From Bacillota bacterium (GTDB lineage Bacteria > Bacillota > Clostridia > Oscillospirales > Acutalibacteraceae): a DNA stretch of 59,835 nucleotides. The stretch is taken from assembly GCA_023418995.1 (NCBI GenBank), contig JAEZYP010000046.1, positions 1 to 59,835 on the forward strand, given 5' to 3'. Below are positions 50,484 to 58,946 of this stretch, piece by piece (the stretch's first letter is position 1; each line of letters starts with the position of its first letter). The translations under genes and the position numbers were made by a program. The notes under the pieces were generated by a model, which was given only the letters and a program-made list of their open reading frames with translations, did no database searches and was not told the DNA's origin.

Positions 50484-51659
50484 TCATTCTGTAGGAACAT
50501 AATCGTGATCAACCGTGATTACCGCGTAATAGGTCGGATCCAGTTCATGGATTTTACATTCGAGCAGTGCGCTGAGGCGGTCGTCCGGCATCTCGAAACC
50601 GAAGGATACACAAACGTCAAAAATAAGGTTGGAGTGCGTTGTTCCCCAAACGACACGGAAATCGTGCATCGTTATTTGGGGGGAAATTTCTTTAATGAAC
50701 CCCTCCACCTGAGCCTTCAACTCGTTGGTACGGGGGTCATCGGTAACAATCGGGTCAAGATGAATGACCAGGTGAATCCCTTTCTCCCGAAGAAAGTCGC
50801 GTTCAATATTATCGATGATATCGTGGCTTACCATAATATCCTGCCCTGCGGATACCTCACAGTGTACGGAGGCAAAGCAGCGCGAGGGACCGTAGCTGTG
50901 AACGTTAAGGTCATGAATTCCCAGTATCCCATCGTAACTGATGATCTTTTGATAAATCTCATCCACCAGATCTCTTGACGGCGCCATGCCAAGCAGAGGG
51001 TTGCTGGTGGAGATAATCAGCTTTACACCGGAAACAACAATAAACAGGGCAACCACCAGACCCATATAGCCATCCAAATTAAACCCGGTCAGCCTGGTGA
51101 TAATGGTTCCAAGCAGAATAGCGGAGGTAGCAAAGACGTCGTTGCGGCTGTCAGCAGCAGTTGCGGCAATTGCAGTGGAGCCGATTAACCCGCCAACCTT
51201 TTTATAAAACAGCGCCTGCCATATTTTAATGAAAATGGCGATGATCAAAACTGCGAGAGAGATATAACTGAACTCAGCGGCCTCCGGGTTCATCACTTTG
51301 GCAAACGAGGTCTGCGCGAGCTGAAAGCCAAGCATTAAAATCGAGAGCGATACGATCAGACCGGATAAATATTCTATGCGCGCGTGACCGTAGGGGTGTT
51401 CCGCGTCGGCAGGCTTTCCGGCAAGTTTAAAGCCCACCAACGTAACAACAGACGAAGCGGAATCGGAAAGGTTGTTGACCGCGTCCGCCGTAATTGCGAT
51501 ACTGTGAAAAATAAGCCCGGCGGCAATCTTGATCGCAAAAAGCAATAGATTTGTGCAAATACCAACCAGACCGGAGAACTTACCGTAGCTCTCGCGAACT
51601 GCCACGTTCTCTTTGTTTTTAAAATCTTTAACAAACACGCGAATCAATAAGTCCGTCAT
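50484..51659 (-). CDS. Cation diffusion facilitator transporter
   Basis: A 391-residue CDF exporter of divalent metals (Zn, Fe, Mn, Co or Cd). The metal-site helix has D-A-V-N-N-L-S-D-S (near 58-66), loop H-P-Y-G-H-A-R-I-E-Y follows, and about six hydrophobic segments end near residue 215. The C-terminal ZT-dimer domain and an extra tail (about 290-391) make it longer than FieF. It starts 3 bases after the fumarase-beta stop. Which metal it moves is not clear. Confidence 0.93.
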   Translation of the reverse strand: MTDLLIRVFVKDFKNKENVAVRESYGKFSGLVGICTNLLLFAIKIAAGLIFHSIAITADAVNNLSDSASSVVTLVGFKLAGKPADAEHPYGHARIEYLSGLIVSLSILMLGFQLAQTSFAKVMNPEAAEFSYISLAVLIIAIFIKIWQALFYKKVGGLIGSTAIAATAADSRNDVFATSAILLGTIITRLTGFNLDGYMGLVVALFIVVSGVKLIISTSNPLLGMAPSRDLVDEIYQKIISYDGILGIHDLNVHSYGPSRCFASVHCEVSAGQDIMVSHDIIDNIERDFLREKGIHLVIHLDPIVTDDPRTNELKAQVEGFIKEISPQITMHDFRVVWGTTHSNLIFDVCVSFGFEMPDDRLSALLECKIHELDPTYYAVITVDHDYVPTE

Positions 51660-51662
51660 AGC

Positions 51663-52190
51663 TCACACCTCGAAAAGGCTGCCTCCGTGGCAGTCAATTG
51701 CAACAAAGAGCGGAAAGTTCTCAACTTGCAGTTCTTTTACCGATTCGCAGCCCAAATCCTCAAAGGCGACCACCTTTAACGACCTGACACATTTTGCCGC
51801 AAGCGCCCCCGCTCCTCCAATCGCGCAAAGGTAAACCGCCCGATTGCGGCGGATGGCGTCGACAACCTCGGGTGAACGCCCTCCCTTGCCGATCATGCAT
51901 TTTAGCCCCAGATCGAGAAACCGCGGCGCAAACACATCCATTCTCGATGAGGTTGTCGGCCCGCAGGAACCAATCGGAAGATGCTCGGGGGCAGGAGTCG
52001 GTCCGGCATAATAAACCGATGCGTTCTTTATCTCAAAAGGCAGCTTTTCACCGCTGCCCAGCATTGCAAACAGCCGCTTGTGCGCCGCGTCGCGCGCGGT
52101 GTAAATGGTACCGCTTAACAGGATTTTATCGCCCGCGCGCAGGCTTTTTGCCGCCTCGGCTATCTCTTGCGTATAGATCGTTTGTTCCAT
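51663..52190 (-). CDS. Fumarase/tartrate dehydratase beta subunit (orphan)
   Basis: A 175-residue protein matching the C-terminal (beta) half of class I fumarate hydratases and L-tartrate dehydratases: G-T-I-Y-T-A-R-D-A-A-H-K-R near residues 27-39, Y-A-G-P-T-P-A-P, G-P-T-T-S-S-R-M-D, G-K-G-G and C-A-I-G-G-A-G-A-L. The start was set at ATG 52190 behind GGAGG. The alpha subunit, which carries the Fe-S cluster, is normally just upstream, but corA stands there instead. It must partner with an alpha subunit elsewhere or have another role. Confidence 0.9.
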   Translation of the reverse strand: MEQTIYTQEIAEAAKSLRAGDKILLSGTIYTARDAAHKRLFAMLGSGEKLPFEIKNASVYYAGPTPAPEHLPIGSCGPTTSSRMDVFAPRFLDLGLKCMIGKGGRSPEVVDAIRRNRAVYLCAIGGAGALAAKCVRSLKVVAFEDLGCESVKELQVENFPLFVAIDCHGGSLFEV

Positions 52191-52211
52191 GCCATCCTCC
52201 GGATTATCAGA

Positions 52212-52238
52212 ATAGGGAACTGCATTGCAGTTCCCTAT
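52212..52238. terminator. Perfect hairpin between corA and fumarase-beta genes
   Basis: ATAGGGAACTGCA (52212-52224) and TGCAGTTCCCTAT (52226-52238) form a 13-base stem. The following T content is low, so it may be a weak terminator or a processing hairpin. Confidence 0.55.
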
Positions 52239-52278
52239 CAATTTAGTATTTCTATCATACCACAATTTATGGCAAGAT

Positions 52279-53202
52279 TCAAAACATATTTTTCTTCTGT
52301 AAGATAAAATAGGCAACCCCCATGCATGCTGCCGAAATCGCCACCGGGAACCAGAACACCGGAAACGGCGCACCGGTCACATTCATACCGTACATACTGG
52401 AAATAACCGTAGGAATGGAAATCAAAAGTGTAATGGAGGCCAAAACCTTCATTACCATGTTCAGGTTATTGGAAATAACCGACGCGAAAGCATCCATCGT
52501 ACCAGAAAGAATATTCAGGTGAATATTTGACATTTCTATCGCCTGCTTTACCTCAATCAGTACATCCTCCAAAAGGTCCTGATCTTCCTCATAGAGCTTA
52601 ATCACACGCCCGCGCATAATCTTCTCAATCGTTATCTCGTTGCCCTTCAGCGAAGAGGAGAAGTACACCAAAGATTTTTCAATATCCAGAAGCTGAATCA
52701 GCTCGGAATTCTTCATCGATTTGCGAAGCTCTTTTTCAATAAAATTGCTGATTTTATCGATTTGCTTTAAGTATTGCAAATATTTTGAGGCAATCCGCAG
52801 CATCAGGTGTAAAAGAAAACGTGTTTTTAAATTGGTTTGAACCCCTTTTACAAGGTCATTGGCAAACTCATTTAAAATCGGGTTTTCTTTGGTAGAAACC
52901 GTAATCACATTCTTTTGCGTTAAAATAATACCCAGCGGCGTAGTCGTATAGGTAATATTCTTGCCTGCTTTTTCGAGAACCGGGATATCCAGAATGACCA
53001 GCGTATTCTCATCCTCTGAGTCAATATGGGAGGATTCCTCTTCATCCATTGCCGCGCGGAAAAAATCCGGCTCAATCTGAAAATCAGAGATTAAGCTGTT
53101 GATTTCGTCATCATCCGGCGCTATGCAGTTAATCCAGCAACCTGGCTCACAAGCGGGAATGGAAGAGATGTGACCGTCTATCGTCTTGTAATAGGTTAGC
53201 AT
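52279..53202 (-). CDS. corA: Magnesium transporter, CorA family
   Basis: A 307-residue CorA-type channel for Mg2+ (or Co2+/Ni2+). The long helical cytosolic domain is followed by two C-terminal helices, with the selectivity motif Y-G-M-N near residue 273 and an M-like A-P-F-P-V-F-W after it. The start was moved to ATG 53202, nine bases after AAGGAG; an ATG three codons earlier touches that site. An upstream ORF with its own strong ribosome site overlaps the start and may control translation. Confidence 0.94.
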   Translation of the reverse strand: MLTYYKTIDGHISSIPACEPGCWINCIAPDDDEINSLISDFQIEPDFFRAAMDEEESSHIDSEDENTLVILDIPVLEKAGKNITYTTTPLGIILTQKNVITVSTKENPILNEFANDLVKGVQTNLKTRFLLHLMLRIASKYLQYLKQIDKISNFIEKELRKSMKNSELIQLLDIEKSLVYFSSSLKGNEITIEKIMRGRVIKLYEEDQDLLEDVLIEVKQAIEMSNIHLNILSGTMDAFASVISNNLNMVMKVLASITLLISIPTVISSMYGMNVTGAPFPVFWFPVAISAACMGVAYFILQKKNMF

Positions 53203-53260
53203 TGCGCTCATCTCCTTTATTAAATTTGTTACAGTATCGACTCAAAGGGTCAGGATTCAC
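53147..53260 (-). CDS. Possible corA leader ORF (starts MNPDPLSR)
   Basis: GTG at 53260 lies 7 bases after GGAGG (53268-53272), better placed than most sites in the window. The frame gives 37 codons beginning MNPDPLSRYC and overlaps the corA start by about 56 bases in another frame. The early Pro-Asp-Pro resembles the enterobacterial mgtL leader (MEPDPTPL), where it destabilises ribosomes at low Mg2+. That a clostridial corA uses the same trick is inference. Confidence 0.45.
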   Translation of the reverse strand: MNPDPLSRYCNKFNKGDERNANLLQDDRRSHLFHSRL

Positions 53261-53342
53261 AATGCCACCTCCAATATGTTGAATTATGATCTGATAAGTA
53301 ACAGTTGCCCAAATCGGCATTAATTCTTTTGATCCAAAAGTT

Positions 53343-53370
53343 ATTATAGCACAGAATCGGGAGAATACAA
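53343..53370 (-). promoter_or_regulatory. Promoter of corA
   Basis: Minus strand TTGTAT (53365-53370), 16 bases, TATAAT (53343-53348) with an upstream TGC. It leaves a leader of about 130 bases before corA. Confidence 0.6.
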
Positions 53371-53704
53371 GAGCACGGAGGGTATTTTACGCAATATTTC
53401 TCAAAATTCAGCCCAAATTGCGCTAAAGCGGTTTTTTTTGAGCAATTTGAGGAAATATCCACTGAGATTCCTCGTTTTTCGGAACAAAGTTTCATTACCA
53501 AGACGGGAAGTAAAAGCACACCGCCGCCACGCGCTCCGGAGGTCTCGATGTGCAGGAAAAGACGCTCCGAAGTCCCTATAGTCCTTACGCCGGACGGGCG
53601 AATCGCGTACCGCGCTAAATCTGAACATGAGAGCATAAAAAAGACCGGAGCGAAAGCCCCGGTTTTTTACTTCTTCTTACGGTTATCCTCAACTACCTTA
53701 TCGC
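53371..53704. other. Unassigned region upstream of corA
   Basis: About 330 bases with no accepted gene. A GC-richer block (about 53510-53630) has an open minus frame without family resemblance. A terminator hairpin lies at 53644-53668. Between it and the DHODH-like remnant stop, a different minus frame reads VVGDKVVEDNRKKK before a TAA, possibly a displaced C-terminus. Confidence 0.35.
53644..53668. terminator. Hairpin with GAAA loop and T runs on both strands
   Basis: ACCGG-A-GC (53644-53651), GAAA loop, GC-C-CCGGT (53656-53663), then TTTTT on the plus strand and CTTTTTT on the minus strand. Probably ends minus-strand transcription from the DHODH-like remnant. Confidence 0.7.
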
Positions 53705-54283
53705 CTACGACAGAGCCTTTCCTCGTAAATCAGAGATTTTTTCATAGTTGTGCTGTGACATGAATTCAATAATGCCATTAACGTATTGGGATATCGTGCG
53801 ATATCCGTTGAGAATTATTGTTGTCGCTATCTGAACGGCGCTAGCTCCAAGTGCTATCAACTCAATAATATTGATATGTTCTTGAATGCCACCCCCTGCG
53901 CAGACCTTAAATCCCTTGCTTGCTAATTCATATAGATATTTCTGTGTAAGTGGATATTGCCACGTGCCGAAGAGCGAGGCCTTCTGTATGTTAGTAGCAA
54001 ATCTAAGTGTTGGTTTCCCCTCATTTGCTACTGTAAATGGTGCAGGCAGACTGATTGAATCGAGAATCGATATATATTCTATCCCTGCTTTTTTAAACAC
54101 TTCAGACATTATAATGGTCGGAAGGTTAATGTTCAGTTTGGGGAATATTGGTATAGTGAGATTGTCTTTAAGAACACACAGCAATTCAAAAAACTTCTGT
54201 GTAAAATCAGATTCTCCAAGAAGACTCTCAAAATAGAACAAATTCAGTTGAATGCCAGACACATCGACGTCTATTGTGACTGC
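53705..54283 (-). pseudogene. Dihydroorotate dehydrogenase-like remnant (N-terminus missing)
   Basis: About 190 codons match the second half of the DHODH/PreA beta-alpha barrel: P-I-F-P-K-L-N-I-N-L-P, G-I-E-Y-I-S-I-L-D-S, then the FMN phosphate region G-G-G-I-Q-E-H and G-A-S-A-V-Q-I-A-T-T. Complete relatives are near 300 residues or more. The frame is open only to a TAG at 54284-54286, and no full start region exists, so the first half is gone. Beyond that point the DNA belongs to another remnant on the opposite strand. It is probably non-functional. Confidence 0.75.
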
Positions 54284-54502
54284 CTAATCCGGCGGCAGTA
54301 TGAGCGCTATCTTATCTTTCTTCCCTACAGCAAGCGGCCCTTACAGCAAAATGAAGTCATTGTAAATCTTCGTGCCGGAAATATGTACATTACGGAGCAG
54401 TTTCTTTCAGACAATCATTTGATGCCGGGAAAAGATTTTTTATATCTTGTCGGCGTAGATGACGGACTACTGATCAGCGTGACACCACAGATCGTGTTAT
54501 GA
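54248..54502 (+). pseudogene. Truncated ORF of unknown family, C-terminal part
   Basis: An 84-codon plus-strand frame whose useful part probably begins near 54284, giving about 72 residues with R-R-Q-Y-E-R-Y-L-I-F-L-P and L-R-A-G-N-M-Y-I-T-E-Q-F-L. No family was recognised. It has no ribosome binding site, and its first codons are antisense to the DHODH-like remnant. It looks like the tail of a longer gene cut at the same point, but a small intact gene cannot be excluded. Confidence 0.5.
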
Positions 54503-54503
54503 A

Positions 54504-54529
54504 AAAAAGCGGAACCAGTTCCGCTTTTT
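54504..54529. repeat. Terminator hairpin, left copy of inverted pair
   Basis: Arms AAAAAGCGGAA and TTCCGCTTTTT with loop CCAG on the plus strand. It ends the NERD gene on the minus strand (seven T follow) and the remnant on the plus strand. An inverted exact copy lies at 58947-58972. Confidence 0.9.
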
Positions 54530-54549
54530 CTCGAATATAAAGATTTGAG

Positions 54550-55530
54550 CTATTCCATGTTTATTATACTGCGGCAGTGGGGGAATCGGGAGCAGCCCCA
54601 GAATTCGGTTCCGACCTTTTCTCCTTTGGAAGCTTTCCTTTTAACCATCGGTGCTCCGCATTTAGGGCAGACAGGTGCTTCAAAAACCTCAGAAGCAGTC
54701 ACCGGCCGTTTCTCCTGCGGAGCCAATTCTGGTTCTGCGGAGGATTCTTCTGGATTTTCACAAAGCGGTTCTGAGGAAGAAAGCATCTTCCGATATTTTT
54801 CAAGATAGTCTGTTTCGTAAACCTTGTGCTGGTTCAGAAAGTAATTTGCTAATGCTTCCGTATCACTTTCACTGAAGGTAACCGTCCCCGGTTCGGAATT
54901 CACTTTTTTTATGTATTGAATAAGCTGATCTGCACGAATTACCTGGTCTCGGATTTCTTTTGGTGCATATTTGGCGTTAAGAACGGTTTTTGGATTCGCC
55001 ATTACAACTACGGATCGATAATTCTCGTAAAAATTACGTTCAAAAAGAGCTTTAGTAAGAAAGTTTCCTTTTTCGTTGATACGTATTTGTTTAATGAGTT
55101 CAAGATGTCTTTGACATTGCGTGACCGGAGAATAAATGCCTTCTTTCCGGTTCCAGGCTGTCCGGATAAAGTCACCGGAATTATTGATGGTAATGTCCCC
55201 GTACAGGTTTTTGCATTCAATTACAAAATTTCGTCCTCTGGTAATTACAAGAAAGTCAATTTGCGCTGTAAGGCCATTGCATTCAATATAGAGGTCATGT
55301 AGAACAAATATAGGCATATGGCTATTCTGAAGCTCAAACAAGATTGTGCTCTCGCCCAAAATCCCGGCATTTACAAGTTTAATCTCGCTTTGCAGCGAGG
55401 CTTTTATCTTTGGGTCGGTTACATCATTAAGAAACTGCTGCAGCTGCTCAAGCTGTGCGCTGGCGCTGTTTTCCTTTTTGAGTATTACCGGCCCTTTGAT
55501 TTTTTCAAATAATCGCATAGCTGTGTTCAT
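54550..55530 (-). CDS. NERD nuclease-related protein with zinc finger
   Basis: A 326-residue protein. The NERD domain (about residues 52-170) shows G-E-S-T-I-L-F-E-L, I-D-F-L-V-I-T-R-G-R-N-F-V-I-E-C-K-N-L-Y-G: the D-x...E-x-K pattern of restriction-endonuclease-like folds. A linker leads to a C-terminal topoisomerase-type C4 zinc finger, C-P-K-C-G-A-P-M ... W-G-C-S-R-F-P-H-C. It is predicted to bind or cut DNA. It lies 65 bases after gajB on the same strand without a clear terminator between. It may belong to the defence block or be an ordinary resident. Confidence 0.85.
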   Translation of the reverse strand: MNTAMRLFEKIKGPVILKKENSASAQLEQLQQFLNDVTDPKIKASLQSEIKLVNAGILGESTILFELQNSHMPIFVLHDLYIECNGLTAQIDFLVITRGRNFVIECKNLYGDITINNSGDFIRTAWNRKEGIYSPVTQCQRHLELIKQIRINEKGNFLTKALFERNFYENYRSVVVMANPKTVLNAKYAPKEIRDQVIRADQLIQYIKKVNSEPGTVTFSESDTEALANYFLNQHKVYETDYLEKYRKMLSSSEPLCENPEESSAEPELAPQEKRPVTASEVFEAPVCPKCGAPMVKRKASKGEKVGTEFWGCSRFPHCRSIINME

Positions 55531-55595
55531 CCATTCGTAAGAATTATCGTTTTTGAGTAGCTGTGTGAAATAAACATTATTAGGAAGTTAGCATA

Positions 55596-57104
55596 CTAAT
55601 GCAAAGAAACAATGTCGCCTAATTTCAAGCCACTTTGAGCAAACAGATTATTGAGATTTGCTTGGAAACAATTTGCATTATAATTATTTAATTTTACAAT
55701 AATAAGTTTGCTTTTAGCTCTAGTTACAGCCACATAATGATTATAAATGCTTGCCATATCTGACAAGCGAAAATCTTCTGCAAAAACGATAACCTGTTCA
55801 AATTCAAGTCCTTTTGACGAATGAAATGTTATTGCAATGTGCTGATATTTATCTGGTTCAAAAGCTACATGATATTTCGTGTCAATAATAGTATTATACA
55901 ACCTTTCAATATGATCAGGCTTGGCAACATATCCCGTATATTCTGCCAATTCGTTTGTACTTTCGGAAAAATCGTCCTTGTTATTGCTGATTGCTGCTGC
56001 ACAGATTTTATCAAGATAACGTTTGATTGAAGTGATTGTTTTTCGGGTATCATTACCTTCTGCAGGAATCTCCGAAATGAAATCGTATACGGAGTATTGC
56101 TCAATAATAGAGTATTTTGCAATAGCTGAATATAGCCACGCAGTGTCAGTCGTTATATCTGCAATGGGAGGTTGAGGAATGAAAACACATTCCATGCCAG
56201 CGGCAGCAATCAATTCCGCTCCACTTTGAGCATTGGCATTACTAAACCGCAATAATGCCAATCGTTTTTCATAATCAATATTTTCTAGAACTTCTGATAC
56301 CCAAGAGGAAGATGTTGTGGTAAGCCATACAATATTATCCAAGTCATCTGTTGTTTGGTATAATGGGCGCGTTTCTTCGCACAAAAGATTAGAGTAATTT
56401 TGTATCTGTTGGCACGAACGGAAGTTGTCGCCCATAAAAATTTTTTCAAAGTTATCCTTTTGCCAAATGCTCTTAAACGCCTCTGGATATGCGCCCCGCC
56501 AAATATATATAGATTGCTTTTCATCACCAACAACGAATGTTTCAATATGAAGTTTATCACAGATATACATGAATAGCTTGTGCATTGCCTTGTCACAATC
56601 TTGGTATTCATCAATGTAAATTTTTAAGTACTTTGCTTGTAAGTACAATCTACACGCCAAAGACCGTTCCAATATATCTTGTGCTAAGTCAAAGATAAAG
56701 TTTATCTTATTATCTTCATATGAACATAAAATCGCGTTAGTTCTAATTTGCTCAATGCCAGCTTGAAAATTTTCTAATTTAATAGAATAATCCGTACTCA
56801 TATCCAAGTCAAAATCTGCCCCGTACACATCTTTAATAAATGGCTTAATTATTTCTTCGATAGCAAAGCTATTGTTTGTCCCAATAAAATGTTGTGATAT
56901 ATCTACTGCTAATCTATCTTTTATTTCCTGTGCTGCTTTGATTGTAAAGGTAATCGCTGCAATTACTTTGTGTGTATGGTTATTCTCAATTTCTGTCGCA
57001 ATTTTTGATACCATTGTATGAGTTTTACCAGTTCCAGCACTGGCTCGTACAATTAAATTACCGGGAGTGGATACAATTTTTTCTTGAATAGGTGATAGCC
57101 TCAT
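55596..57104 (-). CDS. gajB: UvrD-like helicase, Gabija GajB candidate
   Basis: A 502-residue superfamily 1 helicase. Walker A R-A-S-A-G-T-G-K-T is at residues 20-28, Walker B Y-I-D-E-Y-Q-D near 170, G-D-E-K-Q-S-I-Y-I-W-R-G (motif III region) near 200, and the late motifs F-H-S-S-K-G-L-E-F and Y-V-A-V-T-R-A-K. It is much shorter than UvrD or PcrA (about 700) but matches GajB (about 500). Its ATG overlaps the GajA stop by ATGA, behind GAGAGGTGAT. The DNA is AT-rich relative to the flanks. Together they form a candidate Gabija phage-defence system. Confidence 0.88.
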   Translation of the reverse strand: MRLSPIQEKIVSTPGNLIVRASAGTGKTHTMVSKIATEIENNHTHKVIAAITFTIKAAQEIKDRLAVDISQHFIGTNNSFAIEEIIKPFIKDVYGADFDLDMSTDYSIKLENFQAGIEQIRTNAILCSYEDNKINFIFDLAQDILERSLACRLYLQAKYLKIYIDEYQDCDKAMHKLFMYICDKLHIETFVVGDEKQSIYIWRGAYPEAFKSIWQKDNFEKIFMGDNFRSCQQIQNYSNLLCEETRPLYQTTDDLDNIVWLTTTSSSWVSEVLENIDYEKRLALLRFSNANAQSGAELIAAAGMECVFIPQPPIADITTDTAWLYSAIAKYSIIEQYSVYDFISEIPAEGNDTRKTITSIKRYLDKICAAAISNNKDDFSESTNELAEYTGYVAKPDHIERLYNTIIDTKYHVAFEPDKYQHIAITFHSSKGLEFEQVIVFAEDFRLSDMASIYNHYVAVTRAKSKLIIVKLNNYNANCFQANLNNLFAQSGLKLGDIVSLH

Positions 57105-58777
57105 AACATCACCTCTCTCAAGCAAGCAAAATTATAGTGCTCATAAATTTTCTGGCAATCTGCATCCGAAATCACCTTTACTAATTCCACCATGTGATAG
57201 TGCTTAGAGTCTTGAAGATAGTCTACAACATTATTTGTTTTTAAGTATGCAACTAATTCATCATGCAAAAATTCATCCAAGTCATTTTCTAAATCACACT
57301 TCGATAAAAATATGTTGTAACTATCACGAATATTATTTAAAACTTTTATATTGTTGTTATATAATACCCTCTTTGACTGAACTGTATTTGCGTCAATAGG
57401 GTCAACAGGAAGTAACTTTTCCTTAAGGTAATTATTACATCTTGAAAAGCCTAAAACACTATAAGTTCCATCTTTACGCTGCCTTAAATCATTATCAGTT
57501 TTTATTACATTATGAATTTTCAAATCGTCCAAAACAGTGAAATATGGTCTAAACCCAATTCCACCCACATCAAGGACATATCCGCCATCAGCTTCATAAA
57601 AAGGGTTAACTGAGATTAACACTTTTTGAAAAAGCATTAGCTCTGATGGTCCTTCAACTAAAAGAACCTTATCAGCAAAAATTGCTTCGGATAGACTACG
57701 GTTGAGCATTCCACGGTTTTTCTCATATTCTTCAGGTACCTTATAGAATTTGCTTGCACTATTAATTTTTGTTTTATTATAAATGCGGACGAGGTTTACT
57801 TTATCCATCTCATACATGATGAATGGAGAATGAGTAGAAACGAAGAGATATTCGTACTTTTCATCAGTGAATAAAATTTGAGATAATGCAATCTGCATTG
57901 ATTTATGTAGGTGGTTTTCTGGCTCTTCAATTAGAAATAGATTGATTTTCTTTTCTGCACTTTCATCTGATAGAATATCAAAAATAGAATAGGCCAAGAG
58001 TTTCTTGCGTCCCTCTCCGGCAGTAGGATATAAATTTTCATCTCCATCTTGCTTGATATAGGGAATAATATTGGAGTACAGCCCTTTTACTGCAATTTCA
58101 GACTTGATCGATATAGAGATGCTATCATTTCTAAACTTTTTATATTCAGGAGTTATTTTATTTTCAAAATCCTTAATACCAGATAAAGAAGATATATGTG
58201 TGTTAAGTGCTCCAACGGTATCTTGAATTTGGGCAAGTACGCCTTGATCGGCTTCGTTTTCGTTCTTAATAAGGCTGTTTACATTTTTCTTAAAAAGAGA
58301 GTATAAATCCACATAAGAGTCGATATAAAGCACATTGATTACATAATCTATTTCATATAAATATCCTCTTTGCTTCATTTCATGCAGGTTATTGATATCA
58401 CCACCCCAATACAAAATAGGAAGCGCAACCAATTCGTTTTTGTCATACTCTGCAATCAGTTTTATGTACACCTTTTTGTGTTCACTTAGTAAAGCTCCTT
58501 TTAATTGAGCTCGTAGCTTTTGGCTATCAATACAAGCGGTATCGCTTATATCTAAAGTTACTATTATTTCGATGGGGGTGTTTGTCTTTTTGTTGTGAAA
58601 ATCCGAATCAAGTAGATTAAACTTTCTTACATCTTTATCGAAGACATATCTTAAAGCATACAAAAAATTGGTTTTTCCAACATCATTCAAACCAAAGAAA
58701 ATATTTTTGTTTGATAAATTTATATTTATATCTTTAAAATTTCTGAAGTTTTTAATTGAAATAAATTCGAATTTCAT
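57101..58777 (-). CDS. gajA: OLD-family ATPase/TOPRIM nuclease, Gabija GajA candidate
   Basis: A 558-residue protein with an ABC-type ATPase split by a dimerisation insert and a C-terminal TOPRIM nuclease. Walker A G-L-N-D-V-G-K-T is at residues 29-36, Walker B F-L-I-E-E-P-E-N-H-L near 285, S-T-H-S-P-F near 315. The TOPRIM starts L-L-V-E-G-P-S-E (Glu375) and continues to K-T-D-N-D. Length and order match GajA (about 570). The start was set at ATG 58777 behind GGGTGAT. In known Gabija, GajA nicks DNA when nucleotides fall and GajB assists; function here is inferred from the pair. Confidence 0.88.
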   Translation of the reverse strand: MKFEFISIKNFRNFKDININLSNKNIFFGLNDVGKTNFLYALRYVFDKDVRKFNLLDSDFHNKKTNTPIEIIVTLDISDTACIDSQKLRAQLKGALLSEHKKVYIKLIAEYDKNELVALPILYWGGDINNLHEMKQRGYLYEIDYVINVLYIDSYVDLYSLFKKNVNSLIKNENEADQGVLAQIQDTVGALNTHISSLSGIKDFENKITPEYKKFRNDSISISIKSEIAVKGLYSNIIPYIKQDGDENLYPTAGEGRKKLLAYSIFDILSDESAEKKINLFLIEEPENHLHKSMQIALSQILFTDEKYEYLFVSTHSPFIMYEMDKVNLVRIYNKTKINSASKFYKVPEEYEKNRGMLNRSLSEAIFADKVLLVEGPSELMLFQKVLISVNPFYEADGGYVLDVGGIGFRPYFTVLDDLKIHNVIKTDNDLRQRKDGTYSVLGFSRCNNYLKEKLLPVDPIDANTVQSKRVLYNNNIKVLNNIRDSYNIFLSKCDLENDLDEFLHDELVAYLKTNNVVDYLQDSKHYHMVELVKVISDADCQKIYEHYNFACLREVML

Positions 58778-58840
58778 TTTATCACCCTTCAATTTCTATT
58801 GATAATAATGAGCTTAATTGTGAATTATTTGCTTACAATA

Positions 58841-58869
58841 ATTATATTCCCCCAAATCACTAATATCAA
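58841..58869 (-). promoter_or_regulatory. Promoter of Gabija operon
   Basis: Minus strand TTGATA (58864-58869), 17 bases, TATAAT (58841-58846), about 65 bases before the gajA start. Confidence 0.75.
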
Positions 58870-58946
58870 TATAATCAGTCGAGATATGAAAAATATTGTG
58901 GAAATATATTCCACCATACATCCTGGAACACGATAAATAAGGCTAT

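Noticed and set aside
53250..53636. 128-codon minus-strand frame upstream of corA
   Set aside because: It runs through the corA promoter and leader, lacks a ribosome site and matches no family I recognise.
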